Notes under the pieces: generated by a model
The model's input: only the letters and a program-made list of their open reading frames with translations
The model's database searches: none
What the model was told of the DNA's origin: nothing
Translations under genes and position numbers: made by a program
Shown here: piece after piece, positions 16,025-25,270 of the stretch
Layout: every line of letters starts with the position of its first letter
Numbering within the stretch: the first letter of the stretch is position 1
Assembly: GCA_942636505.2 (NCBI GenBank)
Contig: CALOGB020000126.1
Span: 62,001 to 126,000 of the forward strand
Source: an uncultured bacterium
GTDB taxonomy: Bacteria > Pseudomonadota > Alphaproteobacteria > Sphingomonadales > Sphingomonadaceae
Direction: 5' to 3'
DNA: 64,000 nt

Positions 16025-16148
16025 AGTACCGATGGTGCGTGCGCGCCACGAACATTTTATAATGAATGCTGTCGGCAGTTCGTCCATCGAGGGGCAAAAC
16101 ACGCGTCCGTGGGTTGGCTGATCGCGCCAAGCCTGCGATGGCAGCATC

Positions 16149-17720
16149 ATGAATTCTCACGGAACACTGCTCGAGCCCGGTCGCAACTGCTGGCGGATCG
16201 AACCCGCCAAGCAGGCCACCGTCATCGTCGACGCCGACGATTATTTCAAAGCCGCCCGCGCGGTGATGATGAAGGCCAAGAAGCAGATCCTGCTCGTCGG
16301 TTGGGATTTCGACGCGCGCATCCGCTTCGGTGGCGGGGACGATAACGATGGCGGTCCCGAGCGCGTTGGCGAATTCGTCAGTTGGCTCGCGCGCCGCACG
16401 CCGGGGCTAAACATCCACATCCTCCGCTGGGATACCGGCGCGATCAAGACGCTGTTCCACGGTCAGACGCTGTTGCGCATCGCCAAGTGGATTCGCGACC
16501 CGCAGGTCCATCTGCGGCTCGACGGCCATCATCCCCCCGCCGGCTCGCATCATCAGAAAGTGGTCGTGATCGACGACGACGTCGCGTTCTGCGGCGGGAT
16601 CGACATGACCGTCGACCGCTGGGACACGCGCGCGCACGCCGACGACGAACCGCGCCGGATCGAGCCCGACGGCTCGCCCTACGGTCCGTGGCACGACGCG
16701 ACCACGATCCTGCAAGGCCCGGTCGCGCGCGCACTCGGCGACATGTGTCGTGGTCGCTGGGAAGTGTCCGGCGGCGGCGCGCTGGAACCGGTGACCGACG
16801 GCGCCGACTGCTGGCCCGATCATGTGAAGGCCGATTTCACCGACGTCGAAGTCGGCATCGCGCTAACGATTCCCGAGATGGCCGAACAGGAGCCCCGCCA
16901 CGATATCGAGGCGCTGTACGTCGACCTGATCGCGCGGACGAAGCGCTTCTTCTACGCCGAGAGTCAGTATTTCGCGTCGCGCAAGGTCGCCGAGGCGATC
17001 GCCAAGCGGTTGCGCGAACCCGACGGTCCCGAATTCGTCATCGTCCACCCGACCACCGCGGAAGGCTGGCTCGAACCGATCGCGATGGACTCCGCGCGAG
17101 CACGGCTGGTCGAGGCCTTGCACGAACAGGACCCGCATAATCGGCTGCGGCTCTACCACCCCTTCACCGCGGGTGGGCAGCCGATCTACGTCCACGCCAA
17201 GGTGACGGTGGTCGACGACGAAGTGCTCCGCGTCGGCTCGTCCAACTTCAACAACCGCTCGCTGCGGCTCGACAGCGAATGCGACGTCGTCATCGATGCC
17301 GCGCGCGATCGCAATACGAATGAACGCGACACGATCGCCAGCATCCGCAACGGCCTGCTCGCCGAACATCTCGACACCGACGTCGCGACGATCGAGACGT
17401 CGATCGCGGAGACCGGCTCGCTGATAAAGACCATCGAACGACTGCGCGGCGACGGCCGCTCGCTCCGCCCGTACGAAGTCCCGGAACTCGACTCCGTGCG
17501 CGAGTGGCTGGCCGACAACAAGATCCTCGATCCCGAGGGTCCGGGCGAGATGTTCGAGGGACTGTCGGGCCGCAAGCCGCTGCTCAAGAACCTGCGCCCG
17601 CACCTCCACCGCGCCGACGGCAGCATCTCGCCGGTCATGGCCGCGGTCGCAGTCGGTGGCACCGCGGCCGGCATCGCGCTGGTCGGGACGATGCTGTGGG
17701 GCCTCCGCACCAAGAAATGA
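16149..17720 (+). CDS. Phospholipase D / cardiolipin synthase-like enzyme (paralogue 1)
   Basis: 523 residues with two HKD motifs: His135-Lys137-Asp142 in HHQKVVVIDDD and His349-Lys351-Asp356 in HAKVTVVDDEV, followed by GSSNFNNRS. Together the two motifs form one active site that cleaves or transfers phosphodiester bonds through a phospho-histidine. The region around HKD1 (LRLDGHHPPAGSHHQK) and CGGIDMTVDRWDTR is shared with the paralogue at 41.3-42.8 kb. Near the C-terminus one hydrophobic segment (PVMAAVAVGGTAAGIALVG, about 497-518) may anchor it to the membrane; the paralogue lacks this. A TATAAT at 16058-16063 could be its -10 element, though no good -35 is visible. Substrate not determinable. 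Confidence 0.88.
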   Translation: MNSHGTLLEPGRNCWRIEPAKQATVIVDADDYFKAARAVMMKAKKQILLVGWDFDARIRFGGGDDNDGGPERVGEFVSWLARRTPGLNIHILRWDTGAIKTLFHGQTLLRIAKWIRDPQVHLRLDGHHPPAGSHHQKVVVIDDDVAFCGGIDMTVDRWDTRAHADDEPRRIEPDGSPYGPWHDATTILQGPVARALGDMCRGRWEVSGGGALEPVTDGADCWPDHVKADFTDVEVGIALTIPEMAEQEPRHDIEALYVDLIARTKRFFYAESQYFASRKVAEAIAKRLREPDGPEFVIVHPTTAEGWLEPIAMDSARARLVEALHEQDPHNRLRLYHPFTAGGQPIYVHAKVTVVDDEVLRVGSSNFNNRSLRLDSECDVVIDAARDRNTNERDTIASIRNGLLAEHLDTDVATIETSIAETGSLIKTIERLRGDGRSLRPYEVPELDSVREWLADNKILDPEGPGEMFEGLSGRKPLLKNLRPHLHRADGSISPVMAAVAVGGTAAGIALVGTMLWGLRTKK

Positions 17721-17727
17721 CGCGTAA

Positions 17728-17752
17728 ATCCTCCCCCGCTCGGGGGAGGAGG
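17728..17752. repeat. Short GC palindrome between convergent genes
   Basis: The sequence CCTCCCCCG-CT-CGGGGGAGG forms a near-perfect hairpin in the 34 bp between the phospholipase D gene and the TMEM175-type gene. Its arms match the ends of the larger repeats at 38.8 and 41.2 kb, so it is probably a minimal member of that family. It may serve as a bidirectional terminator. Confidence 0.6.
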
Positions 17753-17754
17753 AC

Positions 17755-18357
17755 TCAGCCTCGAAGCTCACCCGCGAACGCGCGCACGATCCGCCGGTCG
17801 GGGATGAGCCACAGCGCAACCACCGCCACGTACAACGCGATCGCGAACCAGCGGCTGACGAACGCCAGCGGCACGCCGGTGAAATACAGCGCGATGCTGC
17901 CCCACCCCTTCCAGTCCGAACCGATCGCGCGCGCGACCGCCGACTCCTTGCCGTTGCAGGCGATGATCGCGCGTTCGGTCAGCGAATAGCCGATCGCCGC
18001 GAGGCCCAGGACGATGCCATAGGCTGCCGTCGCCCCCGCCGCGAACGCGCTCTCGTCGAGCCAGCGGATCACGAACGGTACCAGGCTCAGCCAGAACAGC
18101 AGGAACAGGTTCGCCCACATCACACGCCCGTCGACGCGCTCAACCGCGGAAAACATGTGGTGGTGATTGTTCCAGAACAGCCCGACGTTCACGAAGCTCA
18201 ACACATACGCCAGCAGCACCGGCGCGCTGCCGATCAACGCGTGCAGGTCGCCCGTTTCCGGCACCTTCAGTTCCAGCACCATGATCGTGATGATGATCGC
18301 GACCACGCCGTCGGTGAAGGCCTCGACTCTCCCCGGCCCCAGTCGTCGTCCGCTCAT
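17755..18357 (-). CDS. TMEM175 (DUF1211) family membrane channel protein
   Basis: 200 residues, the usual length of bacterial TMEM175 proteins, which form potassium-permeable tetrameric channels. The family signature RxxxFxD-x-V-xAI at the start of helix 1 is present (RVEAFTDGVVAIIITIMVLE). About six hydrophobic helices follow, including LLAYVLSFVNVGLFWNNHHHMF and LFLLFWLSLVPFVIRW. The family signature normally has Ser (RxxxFSD); Thr replaces it here. The gene is convergent with the phospholipase D gene and is followed upstream by a 309-bp gap. Ion selectivity is inferred from family knowledge only. Confidence 0.88.
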   Translation of the reverse strand: MSGRRLGPGRVEAFTDGVVAIIITIMVLELKVPETGDLHALIGSAPVLLAYVLSFVNVGLFWNNHHHMFSAVERVDGRVMWANLFLLFWLSLVPFVIRWLDESAFAAGATAAYGIVLGLAAIGYSLTERAIIACNGKESAVARAIGSDWKGWGSIALYFTGVPLAFVSRWFAIALYVAVVALWLIPDRRIVRAFAGELRG

Positions 18358-18666
18358 AGTCGCTCCCCGCCAACTCTCACCGTGAGCTTGGCCACAATAA
18401 GAAATGTGAACTCAGTATCTTGCAATAAACCGGATCTGTCTCGGCCGTTGCGATACTATGACTTATATACGATCAACCGATCTATCCCAGTCCGATCCGG
18501 GCTTTTACATCGCGTCGCGGCGTGTCATTCCCCTGACGACGCAGTTTCTGTTTGCCAATAGTAGACGTGATAAACGCGCGGCAGATCAGGAAAACCTGTG
18601 TTCGGAGAGGCTTGACCCTGAATCGCACGCTTCCTTGCACTTCCATGACAAGACGGAGTTACCGAA
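18358..18666. other. 309-bp AT-richer intergenic region
   Basis: This region separates the divergent TMEM175-type and chloroperoxidase-like genes. Its base composition is clearly lower in GC than the neighbours, especially 18390-18490. It must hold two promoters. No hairpin, repeat or convincing gene was found; a 70-codon frame at 18458-18670 lacks a ribosome-binding site and runs into the hydrolase start. Confidence 0.45.
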
Positions 18667-19509
18667 ATGAGCAGCGGCTTCATCAAGACCGAAGACGGCG
18701 TCGACATCTTCTACAAGGATTGGGGACCCAAGGACGCGCAGCCGATCGTGTTCCACCACGGCTGGCCCTTGTCGTCGGACGACTGGGACACGCAGATGCT
18801 GTTCTTCCTCGCCGAGGGCTACCGCGTCATCGCGCATGATCGCCGCGGGCATGGCCGCTCGTCGCAGGCCGAAACCGGCAACGACATGGACCATTATGCC
18901 GCCGACGCCTCCGCCGTGGCCGAGCATCTCGACCTGACCAACGCGGTGCATATCGGCCACTCGACCGGCGGCGGCGAAGTCGCGCGCTATGTCGCGCAGT
19001 TCGGCCAGCCCCAGGGTCGCGTCGCCAAGGCCGTCCTCGTCAGCGCAGTCCCGCCGCTGATGCTCAAGACCGACGCCAATCCCGGCGGCACGCCGATCGC
19101 GGTGTTCGACGGGTTCCGCAAGGCGCTCGCCGAGAACCGCGCGCAGTTCTTCCTCGATGTCGCATCCGGGCCGTTCTACGGCTTCAACCGTCCGAACGCC
19201 GTCGTCTCGGACGGCGTCATCCGGAATTGGTGGCGCCAGGGCATGATGGGCAGCGCGCTTGCACATTACGACGGCATCAAGGCGTTTTCGGAGACCGACC
19301 AGACCGAGGATCTCGAGGCGATCACCGTGCCGATGCTGGTGCTGCAAGGCGATGACGACCAGATCGTCCCCTATGAAGACGCCTCGCTCGTGCAGGCAAA
19401 GTTGCTCAAGAATGCCACGCTGAAGATCTACAAGGGCTTTCCGCACGGCATGCTGACGACGCACGCCGAGGTCCTCAACCCCGATCTGCTGGCGTTCGTG
19501 AAGAGCTGA
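18667..19509 (+). CDS. Alpha/beta hydrolase, non-haem chloroperoxidase type
   Basis: 280 residues. The catalytic triad is readable: Ser99 in GHSTGGGE, Asp231 in GDDDQIVP, and His260 in FPHGM. The oxyanion region [13 protein letters not shown] and [11 protein letters not shown] match cofactor-free haloperoxidases/perhydrolases, which are serine hydrolases that make peracids from acetate and hydrogen peroxide as a side activity. There is no signal peptide, so it is cytoplasmic. It is a single gene, convergent with the DUF3999 gene downstream. The natural substrate is probably an ester or lactone and cannot be read from sequence. Confidence 0.9.
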   Translation: MSSGFIKTEDGVDIFYKDWGPKDAQPIVFHHGWPLSSDDWDTQMLFFLAEGYRVIAHDRRGHGRSSQAETGNDMDHYAADASAVAEHLDLTNAVHIGHSTGGGEVARYVAQFGQPQGRVAKAVLVSAVPPLMLKTDANPGGTPIAVFDGFRKALAENRAQFFLDVASGPFYGFNRPNAVVSDGVIRNWWRQGMMGSALAHYDGIKAFSETDQTEDLEAITVPMLVLQGDDDQIVPYEDASLVQAKLLKNATLKIYKGFPHGMLTTHAEVLNPDLLAFVKS

Positions 19510-19523
19510 TCACCCGCCACGAC

Positions 19524-19559
19524 CGGCCCGCAGCGTAATCTGAATTCCGCTGCGGGCCG
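19524..19559. terminator. Hairpin between convergent genes
   Basis: A perfect 12-bp inverted repeat (19524-19535 with 19548-19559) with a 12-nt loop lies in the 69 bp between the chloroperoxidase-like gene and the DUF3999 gene. It could act on both strands. There is no long T-tract on either side. Confidence 0.45.
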
Positions 19560-19578
19560 ATACCTTAGGCCCTGACGA

Positions 19579-20928
19579 TCAGCTCGGATCGCGCGGCGCT
19601 TGCGTCGCCTGTTGCCGCCACAGCATCCACGCCACACCGGCCAGCATTGCCGTCGCCGCAAGCAGCACCGCCCATAGCACGATATTGCGCGTCGGCGCCC
19701 CAGCATCGCCGAGCGGCGACAGTGTTACCGTCGCGGACGGCACCGACACCAACCGCGCTTCGCCCGGCCTGCCCTGCCCATCGGCAAGATCGGCGGGCGA
19801 CAGGAACACGTCCTTCGCCACAGCGCGCCCGGCCGCCAGCGTGAACGGCGCAGTCCCGCTGGCGAGGAAGATCACGCCGCGGTCCGCGAAGCCGATCCGC
19901 AGACGCGGCGCGACGGTGAACCCTGCACTGCGGGCATCGGCCTCGATCCGGATCGCACGCGGCGCGTCGCCGGACAGAATGATGTCGCGCCCGCCATCTC
20001 TGCGCGCGACGCCTTGCCCCAGCAAGGCCCAGGGCTGCTCGCGATCGTCCCGCCCTAATATGCGAACAGGAACGACGCCATCGCCCTCGACCGGTATCAC
20101 CCGCAAGCTCGCCATCGGCGTCGCGAACGGCACCGCGAAATCGACGACGCGCGCGTTACCGGACGTCAACGCGGGCGCTTGAGCCTCGACAGTTTCCGAC
20201 GTCGCCGCACCGTCCGGACGCACGTCGAGCACGGCGCCACGGATCGCGACCGGCGCCAGCAACCGAGACCCCGCGCTCCACGTGATTCGCAGATACTCCC
20301 GCGCCACGGTGGCACCGTCCAACGCGACGATCGACGGCCGCACCGCCTCGCCCGCGCGCCGATAGACCGTCGCCTCGCCCAACCGCCGCCACTCGCGCAG
20401 GTCCGCACTGGCCTCGACCGTCAACGTCACCGGCTGACCCACCGGCAAGTCCGCGGCAACCGCAACCCGCTCAAGCTCGCCCGAAACCTGCCGCGCATCG
20501 AGCAGCACGCCCAGCAGCACGGGCCCGCCGCCAGCCGCAACCGGCTCGCCGCGCACTTCGGCAACCTGCGCCGCACCGCGCCCGTCGAGCCTCAGCGACA
20601 CGCCCGACACCTTCAGCGCATCGGGCGCGCCCAGGATCGGCATCGGATCGAACGACACATGGCCGACCACCGCGGACGCGCCTGCACGCGCGATCGGCAT
20701 CGCCCGCCCCTTCGCATCGAACACGCGCAAATCATGCCCGTCGCGAGTCTGCAATCCTGCCAACACCGCGGCCGGCAACGCCAGCCGCTGGACTTTCGTA
20801 CCCGCCTCCACCGACAGCGGCAGGCGAAGCGCATAGCCGTCCGGCTCGCTATCCGACCCCGCCGGCGCCGCAGCGATCAACAGTACCGCGCCGACCAGCG
20901 CGCCCAACCGCCACCGAACCCCGCTCAT
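19579..20928 (-). CDS. DUF3999 family exported membrane-anchored protein
   Basis: 449 residues from the ATG at 20928, which overlaps the stop of the DUF2339 gene by 4 bp. A signal peptide opens the protein (MSGVRWRLGALVGAVLLIAAAPAG), and a single transmembrane helix lies near the C-terminus (NIVLWAVLLAATAMLAGVAWML), followed by a short cytosolic tail. The long periplasmic part is beta-rich (DLRVFDAKGRAMPIAR, RLDGRGAAQVAEVRG, LTVEASADLREWRRLG). DUF3999 genes are regularly paired with DUF2339 genes, as here; neither has a known function. The pairing suggests a common envelope complex. Confidence 0.85.
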   Translation of the reverse strand: MSGVRWRLGALVGAVLLIAAAPAGSDSEPDGYALRLPLSVEAGTKVQRLALPAAVLAGLQTRDGHDLRVFDAKGRAMPIARAGASAVVGHVSFDPMPILGAPDALKVSGVSLRLDGRGAAQVAEVRGEPVAAGGGPVLLGVLLDARQVSGELERVAVAADLPVGQPVTLTVEASADLREWRRLGEATVYRRAGEAVRPSIVALDGATVAREYLRITWSAGSRLLAPVAIRGAVLDVRPDGAATSETVEAQAPALTSGNARVVDFAVPFATPMASLRVIPVEGDGVVPVRILGRDDREQPWALLGQGVARRDGGRDIILSGDAPRAIRIEADARSAGFTVAPRLRIGFADRGVIFLASGTAPFTLAAGRAVAKDVFLSPADLADGQGRPGEARLVSVPSATVTLSPLGDAGAPTRNIVLWAVLLAATAMLAGVAWMLWRQQATQAPRDPS

Positions 20929-23858
20929 GCCACTGCCCCGCGTTTCGTATCGTCCGACGTTACCTTGGGCGGCAACGGCGCCAGATACCCTACCAGCAGC
21001 ATCAGCATCCCGACCGCAATGAAGGCGATGATCCGCGCGCCGCCGCCGGTCGCGTACAGGTCGACCACCAGCAGCTTGACGACCGTCGCCCCCAACAGGC
21101 TCGCCCCCGCCAGCCACAGGCTGCGCGTCGCACGCCGATGAGCGACGACCATCAGCGTCAGTGCGATCACCGTCCACAGGATCGCGATCCCCGTCTCTAC
21201 CAGCGCATTGCCGAGCAGCGTATCCGCCTCCCATTCCACGCCCGCCAGATGATGCGCCGTCCGCAACCACGCACCGTTCGCCGCGACGAAACCAAGCGCG
21301 GCGATTGGCAGCCAGATGCGCTTGCTCGCCAACAGCGCCGCGCCCGCCGGCACGATATCCGCGGCCAGCACCGCCCGCCGCCACAGCAACAGCACGCCCG
21401 CCGCCAGCGCGACCATCACGTCGACCGGGTTGAGCACCGGCACGAACGGCAACGGCGCGGTATCGCCCGACGAGAACAGCGCGATTGCGATTTCACCACT
21501 GAAGATGCCCAGCGCGATCGGCACCGCAGCCGTCCATGCATAGGCCACCGCATGGCGATCGAGCGGCCACCGCGTTCCCGCCCGGCCGCCGCGCAACGCT
21601 GGTCCCGCCCACAGCGTAAGGCCCGCAAGCACCGCCACTGCGCCGGCCAGGAACGTCACCTCGTTCCACGCCGTCGCCCACAGTGCCGCGCGATCGATCC
21701 CGAACCACAGCATGTCGGCGATCAGGACCACCGCCAGCCAGACGCCCGCGACATGGCTAGCCGACGCCACCGCCCGCGTGCCCGGTGTCTCGACGTCGTC
21801 ACGATCGCTGCGGAACAGCATCCAGCCATGCACCGCGAGCGCGACGATCCACAGGAAACAGCCGGGCGACGACAGCACCGTGCCGCCACGATCGGCCTGC
21901 CCGACGAAGCCGATCCACAACGCGCCCACACTCACGCGCGCCGGCCACGCCGCGACCGGCCAGTCGCGACGCCGCGCGATCGTCTGGAACGCCGCTGCGC
22001 TGACCAGATACGCCAGCATCGCCAACAGGATCTGCACGTTCGTCGAGAACACCGGCACAGGCGCCAGCGATCGCTCGACCGCGGGATGTAGCCGCGTCGC
22101 CTCCATCAGCCAGCCGATCCACCACGCCGCAAACCCAGTCAGGAACGCAGGCGTCGCGATCACCGCCTCGCCCCGTGCATACGCCCGAGCAAATCGCGTC
22201 TCGCCGGGCGCGATCGTCGCCTTCGCGAACCATGCCGTCGCGAACCAGCCAAGCGCCACCAGGATCGCACCGACGAACGCCGGATTGGCGAACGGCAGCG
22301 CCGCGAAATTGTCGTCGAGCGTGCCGAGATACAGCAAGGTCGCGACGACTTGCAGCGCCAGCCCGAACAGCCGCGGCATCCAGCGCGCCTGCCGCATCCC
22401 CACCCAGAACGCGCCCGCGCCTTCCAGCGCCCACGCCGCCGAGGTCCAGCGCGCCCCCAGCGCGAGCGGGATCGCCATCGTGACGAAGCCGATGCCGATC
22501 GCCAGCATCGCCTCGTTCATCACGCGCAGGCCGTCTTGCTGTCCCCCATGCTGCCGGCGCCGCGCCACCAGCGAAACGCCGAGATACAGCGCCGCAAAGC
22601 CCAGTGCCGCAAACGCGCTGCCGAACGACCGGTCACCGATCAGCGCGACCTCAAGCCCGAACCCCGCCAGCGCCGGCCCGAACAACAGCGTCGTATCGAC
22701 CGCATTGCCGAACTTGCCCGGTGTCGCCCGCGTATAAAGCACGGCGGTCACGACGTAGATCAGCACCGAGACGATCAGGAATATCTGCGCGACCAGGAAA
22801 TGCTCGGGCCGATACGCGGTCGCGCCCCACAGGCTCGCAATCCCGAACGTCGCGAAGAACCCGACCAGGTTCAACACGCGCCATGTCCGCGCCCGCGCGA
22901 TGAACAGGATCGCGAGGTTCAAGATCGTCCCGTACCCGAACAGGCCGAGCGTATTGCCGCCCTCCCCGCCCAGCAGCAACGGCACCGCGAACCCGCCCGC
23001 GAACGCCGTCACCGCCAGCGCCTGCGAACGCTGCAACAGCGCCAGCGCACAGCCGAGCGCGCAGACCGCGATCATCAGCACGAACGCCGCGGACAGCGGT
23101 ACAAGGTCGTAGAAGCGCGCCGCCCCGAACAGCGTCAGATAGATGATCGCGACGCCGCCGCCCTGCAACGCCAGCGCGAAATCCGGACGCTTGGTTCGCG
23201 TCCGAAAGCCGATGCCGAGCAGCGCGATGCCGAACAGGCCGACCACCGCGAGACGGAACTCGATCGGGAACAGCCCCGCCGCCGCCGCATAGCTGGCGAG
23301 GAACGACAACCCGACGAACAGGATGACGAGCCCAAGCCGGACGATCGTGTTGCCGCCGAACAGCCAGCCGCGCGCGGCCGCAACGCCGCTCGCCAACCAG
23401 CCCGGCTCACGCGGTTCGGCGGGCGCCGTCACAGACGCAGCCGCACGATCACCCGAAGGCGGTGAGCGCCAGCGCCTGTCCGCTGCCGCCAGGCCGTCCG
23501 TCGCGGTATCGAAATCGGTCGGTGCTCCACGTTGCGATACGACCTCCGGCGCAACCGTCGCGATCGACGGCTCGGCGACCAACGGCTCGATCGATCGCGG
23601 CGCGGTGCGGACTTCCGCATCGGCGACACCGTCCCTACGATCACGCGGCGCGTCCATCAGTTCGTTGACGTGGGCCCGCAACAAGGCGACCTCGGCGCTC
23701 AGTACCGCCGTCTCGCGCACGATCTCGATCCGCATCGCCCGCCGCAACGCCCAGCCGATGCACAAGCCAACCGCCCCGCCCAAGAATAAAGCGGTTTCTG
23801 AAAAGCTTCCGAGCACCCAGCCGAGCAAAGCGCCGACTATCGCCATCCAGATTAGCAT
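20925..23858 (-). CDS. DUF2339 family polytopic membrane protein
   Basis: 977 residues. After a first membrane segment (MLIWMAIVGALLGWVLGSFSE...) comes a short coiled or charged stretch with VLRE/AEVALLRAHVNELMD, then a low-complexity linker (about 65-150). The rest is more than twenty closely spaced hydrophobic helices, ending with LLGATVVKLLVVDLYATGG and VGMLMLLVGYLAPLPPKV, typical of DUF2339. It overlaps the DUF3999 gene by 4 bp and is transcribed away from the polysaccharide operon. Function is unknown; the size and helix number suggest a transporter- or polymerase-like membrane machine, which is speculative. Confidence 0.88.
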   Translation of the reverse strand: MLIWMAIVGALLGWVLGSFSETALFLGGAVGLCIGWALRRAMRIEIVRETAVLSAEVALLRAHVNELMDAPRDRRDGVADAEVRTAPRSIEPLVAEPSIATVAPEVVSQRGAPTDFDTATDGLAAADRRWRSPPSGDRAAASVTAPAEPREPGWLASGVAAARGWLFGGNTIVRLGLVILFVGLSFLASYAAAAGLFPIEFRLAVVGLFGIALLGIGFRTRTKRPDFALALQGGGVAIIYLTLFGAARFYDLVPLSAAFVLMIAVCALGCALALLQRSQALAVTAFAGGFAVPLLLGGEGGNTLGLFGYGTILNLAILFIARARTWRVLNLVGFFATFGIASLWGATAYRPEHFLVAQIFLIVSVLIYVVTAVLYTRATPGKFGNAVDTTLLFGPALAGFGLEVALIGDRSFGSAFAALGFAALYLGVSLVARRRQHGGQQDGLRVMNEAMLAIGIGFVTMAIPLALGARWTSAAWALEGAGAFWVGMRQARWMPRLFGLALQVVATLLYLGTLDDNFAALPFANPAFVGAILVALGWFATAWFAKATIAPGETRFARAYARGEAVIATPAFLTGFAAWWIGWLMEATRLHPAVERSLAPVPVFSTNVQILLAMLAYLVSAAAFQTIARRRDWPVAAWPARVSVGALWIGFVGQADRGGTVLSSPGCFLWIVALAVHGWMLFRSDRDDVETPGTRAVASASHVAGVWLAVVLIADMLWFGIDRAALWATAWNEVTFLAGAVAVLAGLTLWAGPALRGGRAGTRWPLDRHAVAYAWTAAVPIALGIFSGEIAIALFSSGDTAPLPFVPVLNPVDVMVALAAGVLLLWRRAVLAADIVPAGAALLASKRIWLPIAALGFVAANGAWLRTAHHLAGVEWEADTLLGNALVETGIAILWTVIALTLMVVAHRRATRSLWLAGASLLGATVVKLLVVDLYATGGGARIIAFIAVGMLMLLVGYLAPLPPKVTSDDTKRGAVA

Positions 23859-24076
23859 CGTCCGCGCTGCCCCCGCCTAGTCATCGCCCCACCTACTCAT
23901 GGACGTCTTTGCACTAACATGGCGCAAGCCCCGCCGGCGGTCGAGCGTGATTGCGAATACGCGCGCCGACTAAATTTAAGCTGCATGATCCCGTTTCTCG
24001 ATTTCGCCCGTTAAGTGCCTGCCCTGCAACGAAAGGGTGCAAGACCAGGGGAGATACCGATGCAGGGGATGCGTGC
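23859..24076. promoter_or_regulatory. Divergent promoter region of the DUF2339 pair and the polysaccharide operon
   Basis: The 218-bp gap must contain promoters for both directions. An AT-richer patch (CTAAATTTAAG near 23968-23980) is the most likely melting region for the plus-strand operon. AGGGG 8 nt before the ATG at 24077 is a clear ribosome-binding site. No operator was recognised. Confidence 0.4.
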
Positions 24077-25267
24077 ATGGTGGCGTTGAGCGAACGGCGA
24101 TCGGTCGTCGTCATCAGCGACTGGGTCGACGGCTGGCCTCCCGCGGATCCCTCCGCCGCGGCGCCTCCTCGCGACGGATCGGCATGGCGCGCGCTCGATC
24201 CCGCGAGCCGACCCTGGACGGGTGCCGCCGGCCACCGCGAGCCCGTCGCCGGCGGGTATCTCGAACGCCTTCCCCTCGCGCTCGTCGCCGCCGGCATCGT
24301 CGAGCAGGCCGAGATCTGGCATCACTGGCGCGGCGAAGGCGACCCGCCATTCCGCCGCGACAGCCCGGTGCTCGCGCGCCGCGCCTTCCGCCTCGACCAC
24401 GACCACGCACCGTTCGCCTCCACAGAGATGATCGACTTCGTGCGGACCTTCGGCGCACCACACATCCTGGTCGTGCTGGGTCTCGGCGTCGCACCCGAAC
24501 TGCTCGCGCTCTGTGCGAACAGCATCATCCTCTACAATTCGATCGACGCGCCGTCGTTGCGCGTGCCGCCCGAAGTCAGCGAACATTTCGATCTCGTCAT
24601 CACCGGCGCGCAGTGGCAGTCGGACGAAGTCGAGGCCCGCCACCCCGGCATGCGCACCGCGATTCTGCCGGTCGGTCCCGAATTCGCCGCGATCGACCAG
24701 TTCCGCCCGCTCGACACGGTCAAGGACATCGACCTGATCTACGTCGCCGCCGCGCAACCGTATAAACGCCACGACATATTGTTCGAAGCACTCGCGCAAC
24801 TCCCGCGCGACGTCCGCGCGCTCTGCGTGTTCGGATACGGCGAGGATGCCGACGCACTCCGGCAACGCGCACGCGACCAGACCCTCTCGATCGAGTTCGT
24901 CGGACCGCCGGGCGTACCCATAGACGAGGTCAACCGCCTGATGAACCGCGCCAAGTTCGGCGTCGTCTGCGGCATCGACGACGGCGCGCCGGCGATCCTT
25001 ACCGAATACATGCTCGCCGGCCTGCCGGTGCTCGCCAACGCGGGATTACGCTGCGGATTGCAGTTCATCCTGCCCGAGACCGGCATGACCGCTTCGACGA
25101 CCGGGTTTGCCGATGCGATCCTTACAATGCGTGAAACCTACGCGGAATTCCGGCCCCGCGACGCCGTATTGGAGCGTTGGACTTGGCAGCATAGCGTTGT
25201 GCGTTTGGGTTCGATTATCCAGCAAATACATGATGCAAAGCAATTACATTTGCATAGTCAGGTCTGA
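24077..25267 (+). CDS. Glycosyltransferase, first gene of the polysaccharide operon
   Basis: 396 residues from the ATG at 24077. The second half has the GT-B layout: IDLIYVAAAQPYKRHDILFEAL (start of the C-terminal Rossmann domain), ALCVFGYGEDADALRQRA, VEFVGPPG-like strand, then MNRAKFGVVCGIDDGAPAILTEYMLAGLPVLAN, where Glu of LTEYML is the donor-binding acid typical of GT4-like enzymes. The N-terminal half is divergent, with LVVLGLGVAPELLALC-like hydrophobic strands. No membrane segment. It is followed by the mutase fusion after 3 bp. The sugar donor cannot be assigned. Confidence 0.85.
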   Translation: MVALSERRSVVVISDWVDGWPPADPSAAAPPRDGSAWRALDPASRPWTGAAGHREPVAGGYLERLPLALVAAGIVEQAEIWHHWRGEGDPPFRRDSPVLARRAFRLDHDHAPFASTEMIDFVRTFGAPHILVVLGLGVAPELLALCANSIILYNSIDAPSLRVPPEVSEHFDLVITGAQWQSDEVEARHPGMRTAILPVGPEFAAIDQFRPLDTVKDIDLIYVAAAQPYKRHDILFEALAQLPRDVRALCVFGYGEDADALRQRARDQTLSIEFVGPPGVPIDEVNRLMNRAKFGVVCGIDDGAPAILTEYMLAGLPVLANAGLRCGLQFILPETGMTASTTGFADAILTMRETYAEFRPRDAVLERWTWQHSVVRLGSIIQQIHDAKQLHLHSQV

Positions 25268-25270
25268 GGC

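Noticed and set aside
16035..16063. Sigma-70 promoter before phospholipase D paralogue 1
   Set aside because: The TATAAT is perfect, but the sequence 17 nt upstream does not resemble a -35 element, so it is mentioned only as a possible -10.
18458..18670. A 70-codon plus-strand frame before the chloroperoxidase-like gene
   Set aside because: No ribosome-binding site, low-GC codon use, and it runs across the hydrolase start codon.
22350..23465. Long plus-strand frame inside the DUF2339 gene
   Set aside because: Extremely Arg/Gln-rich translation and complete overlap with a convincing membrane protein.
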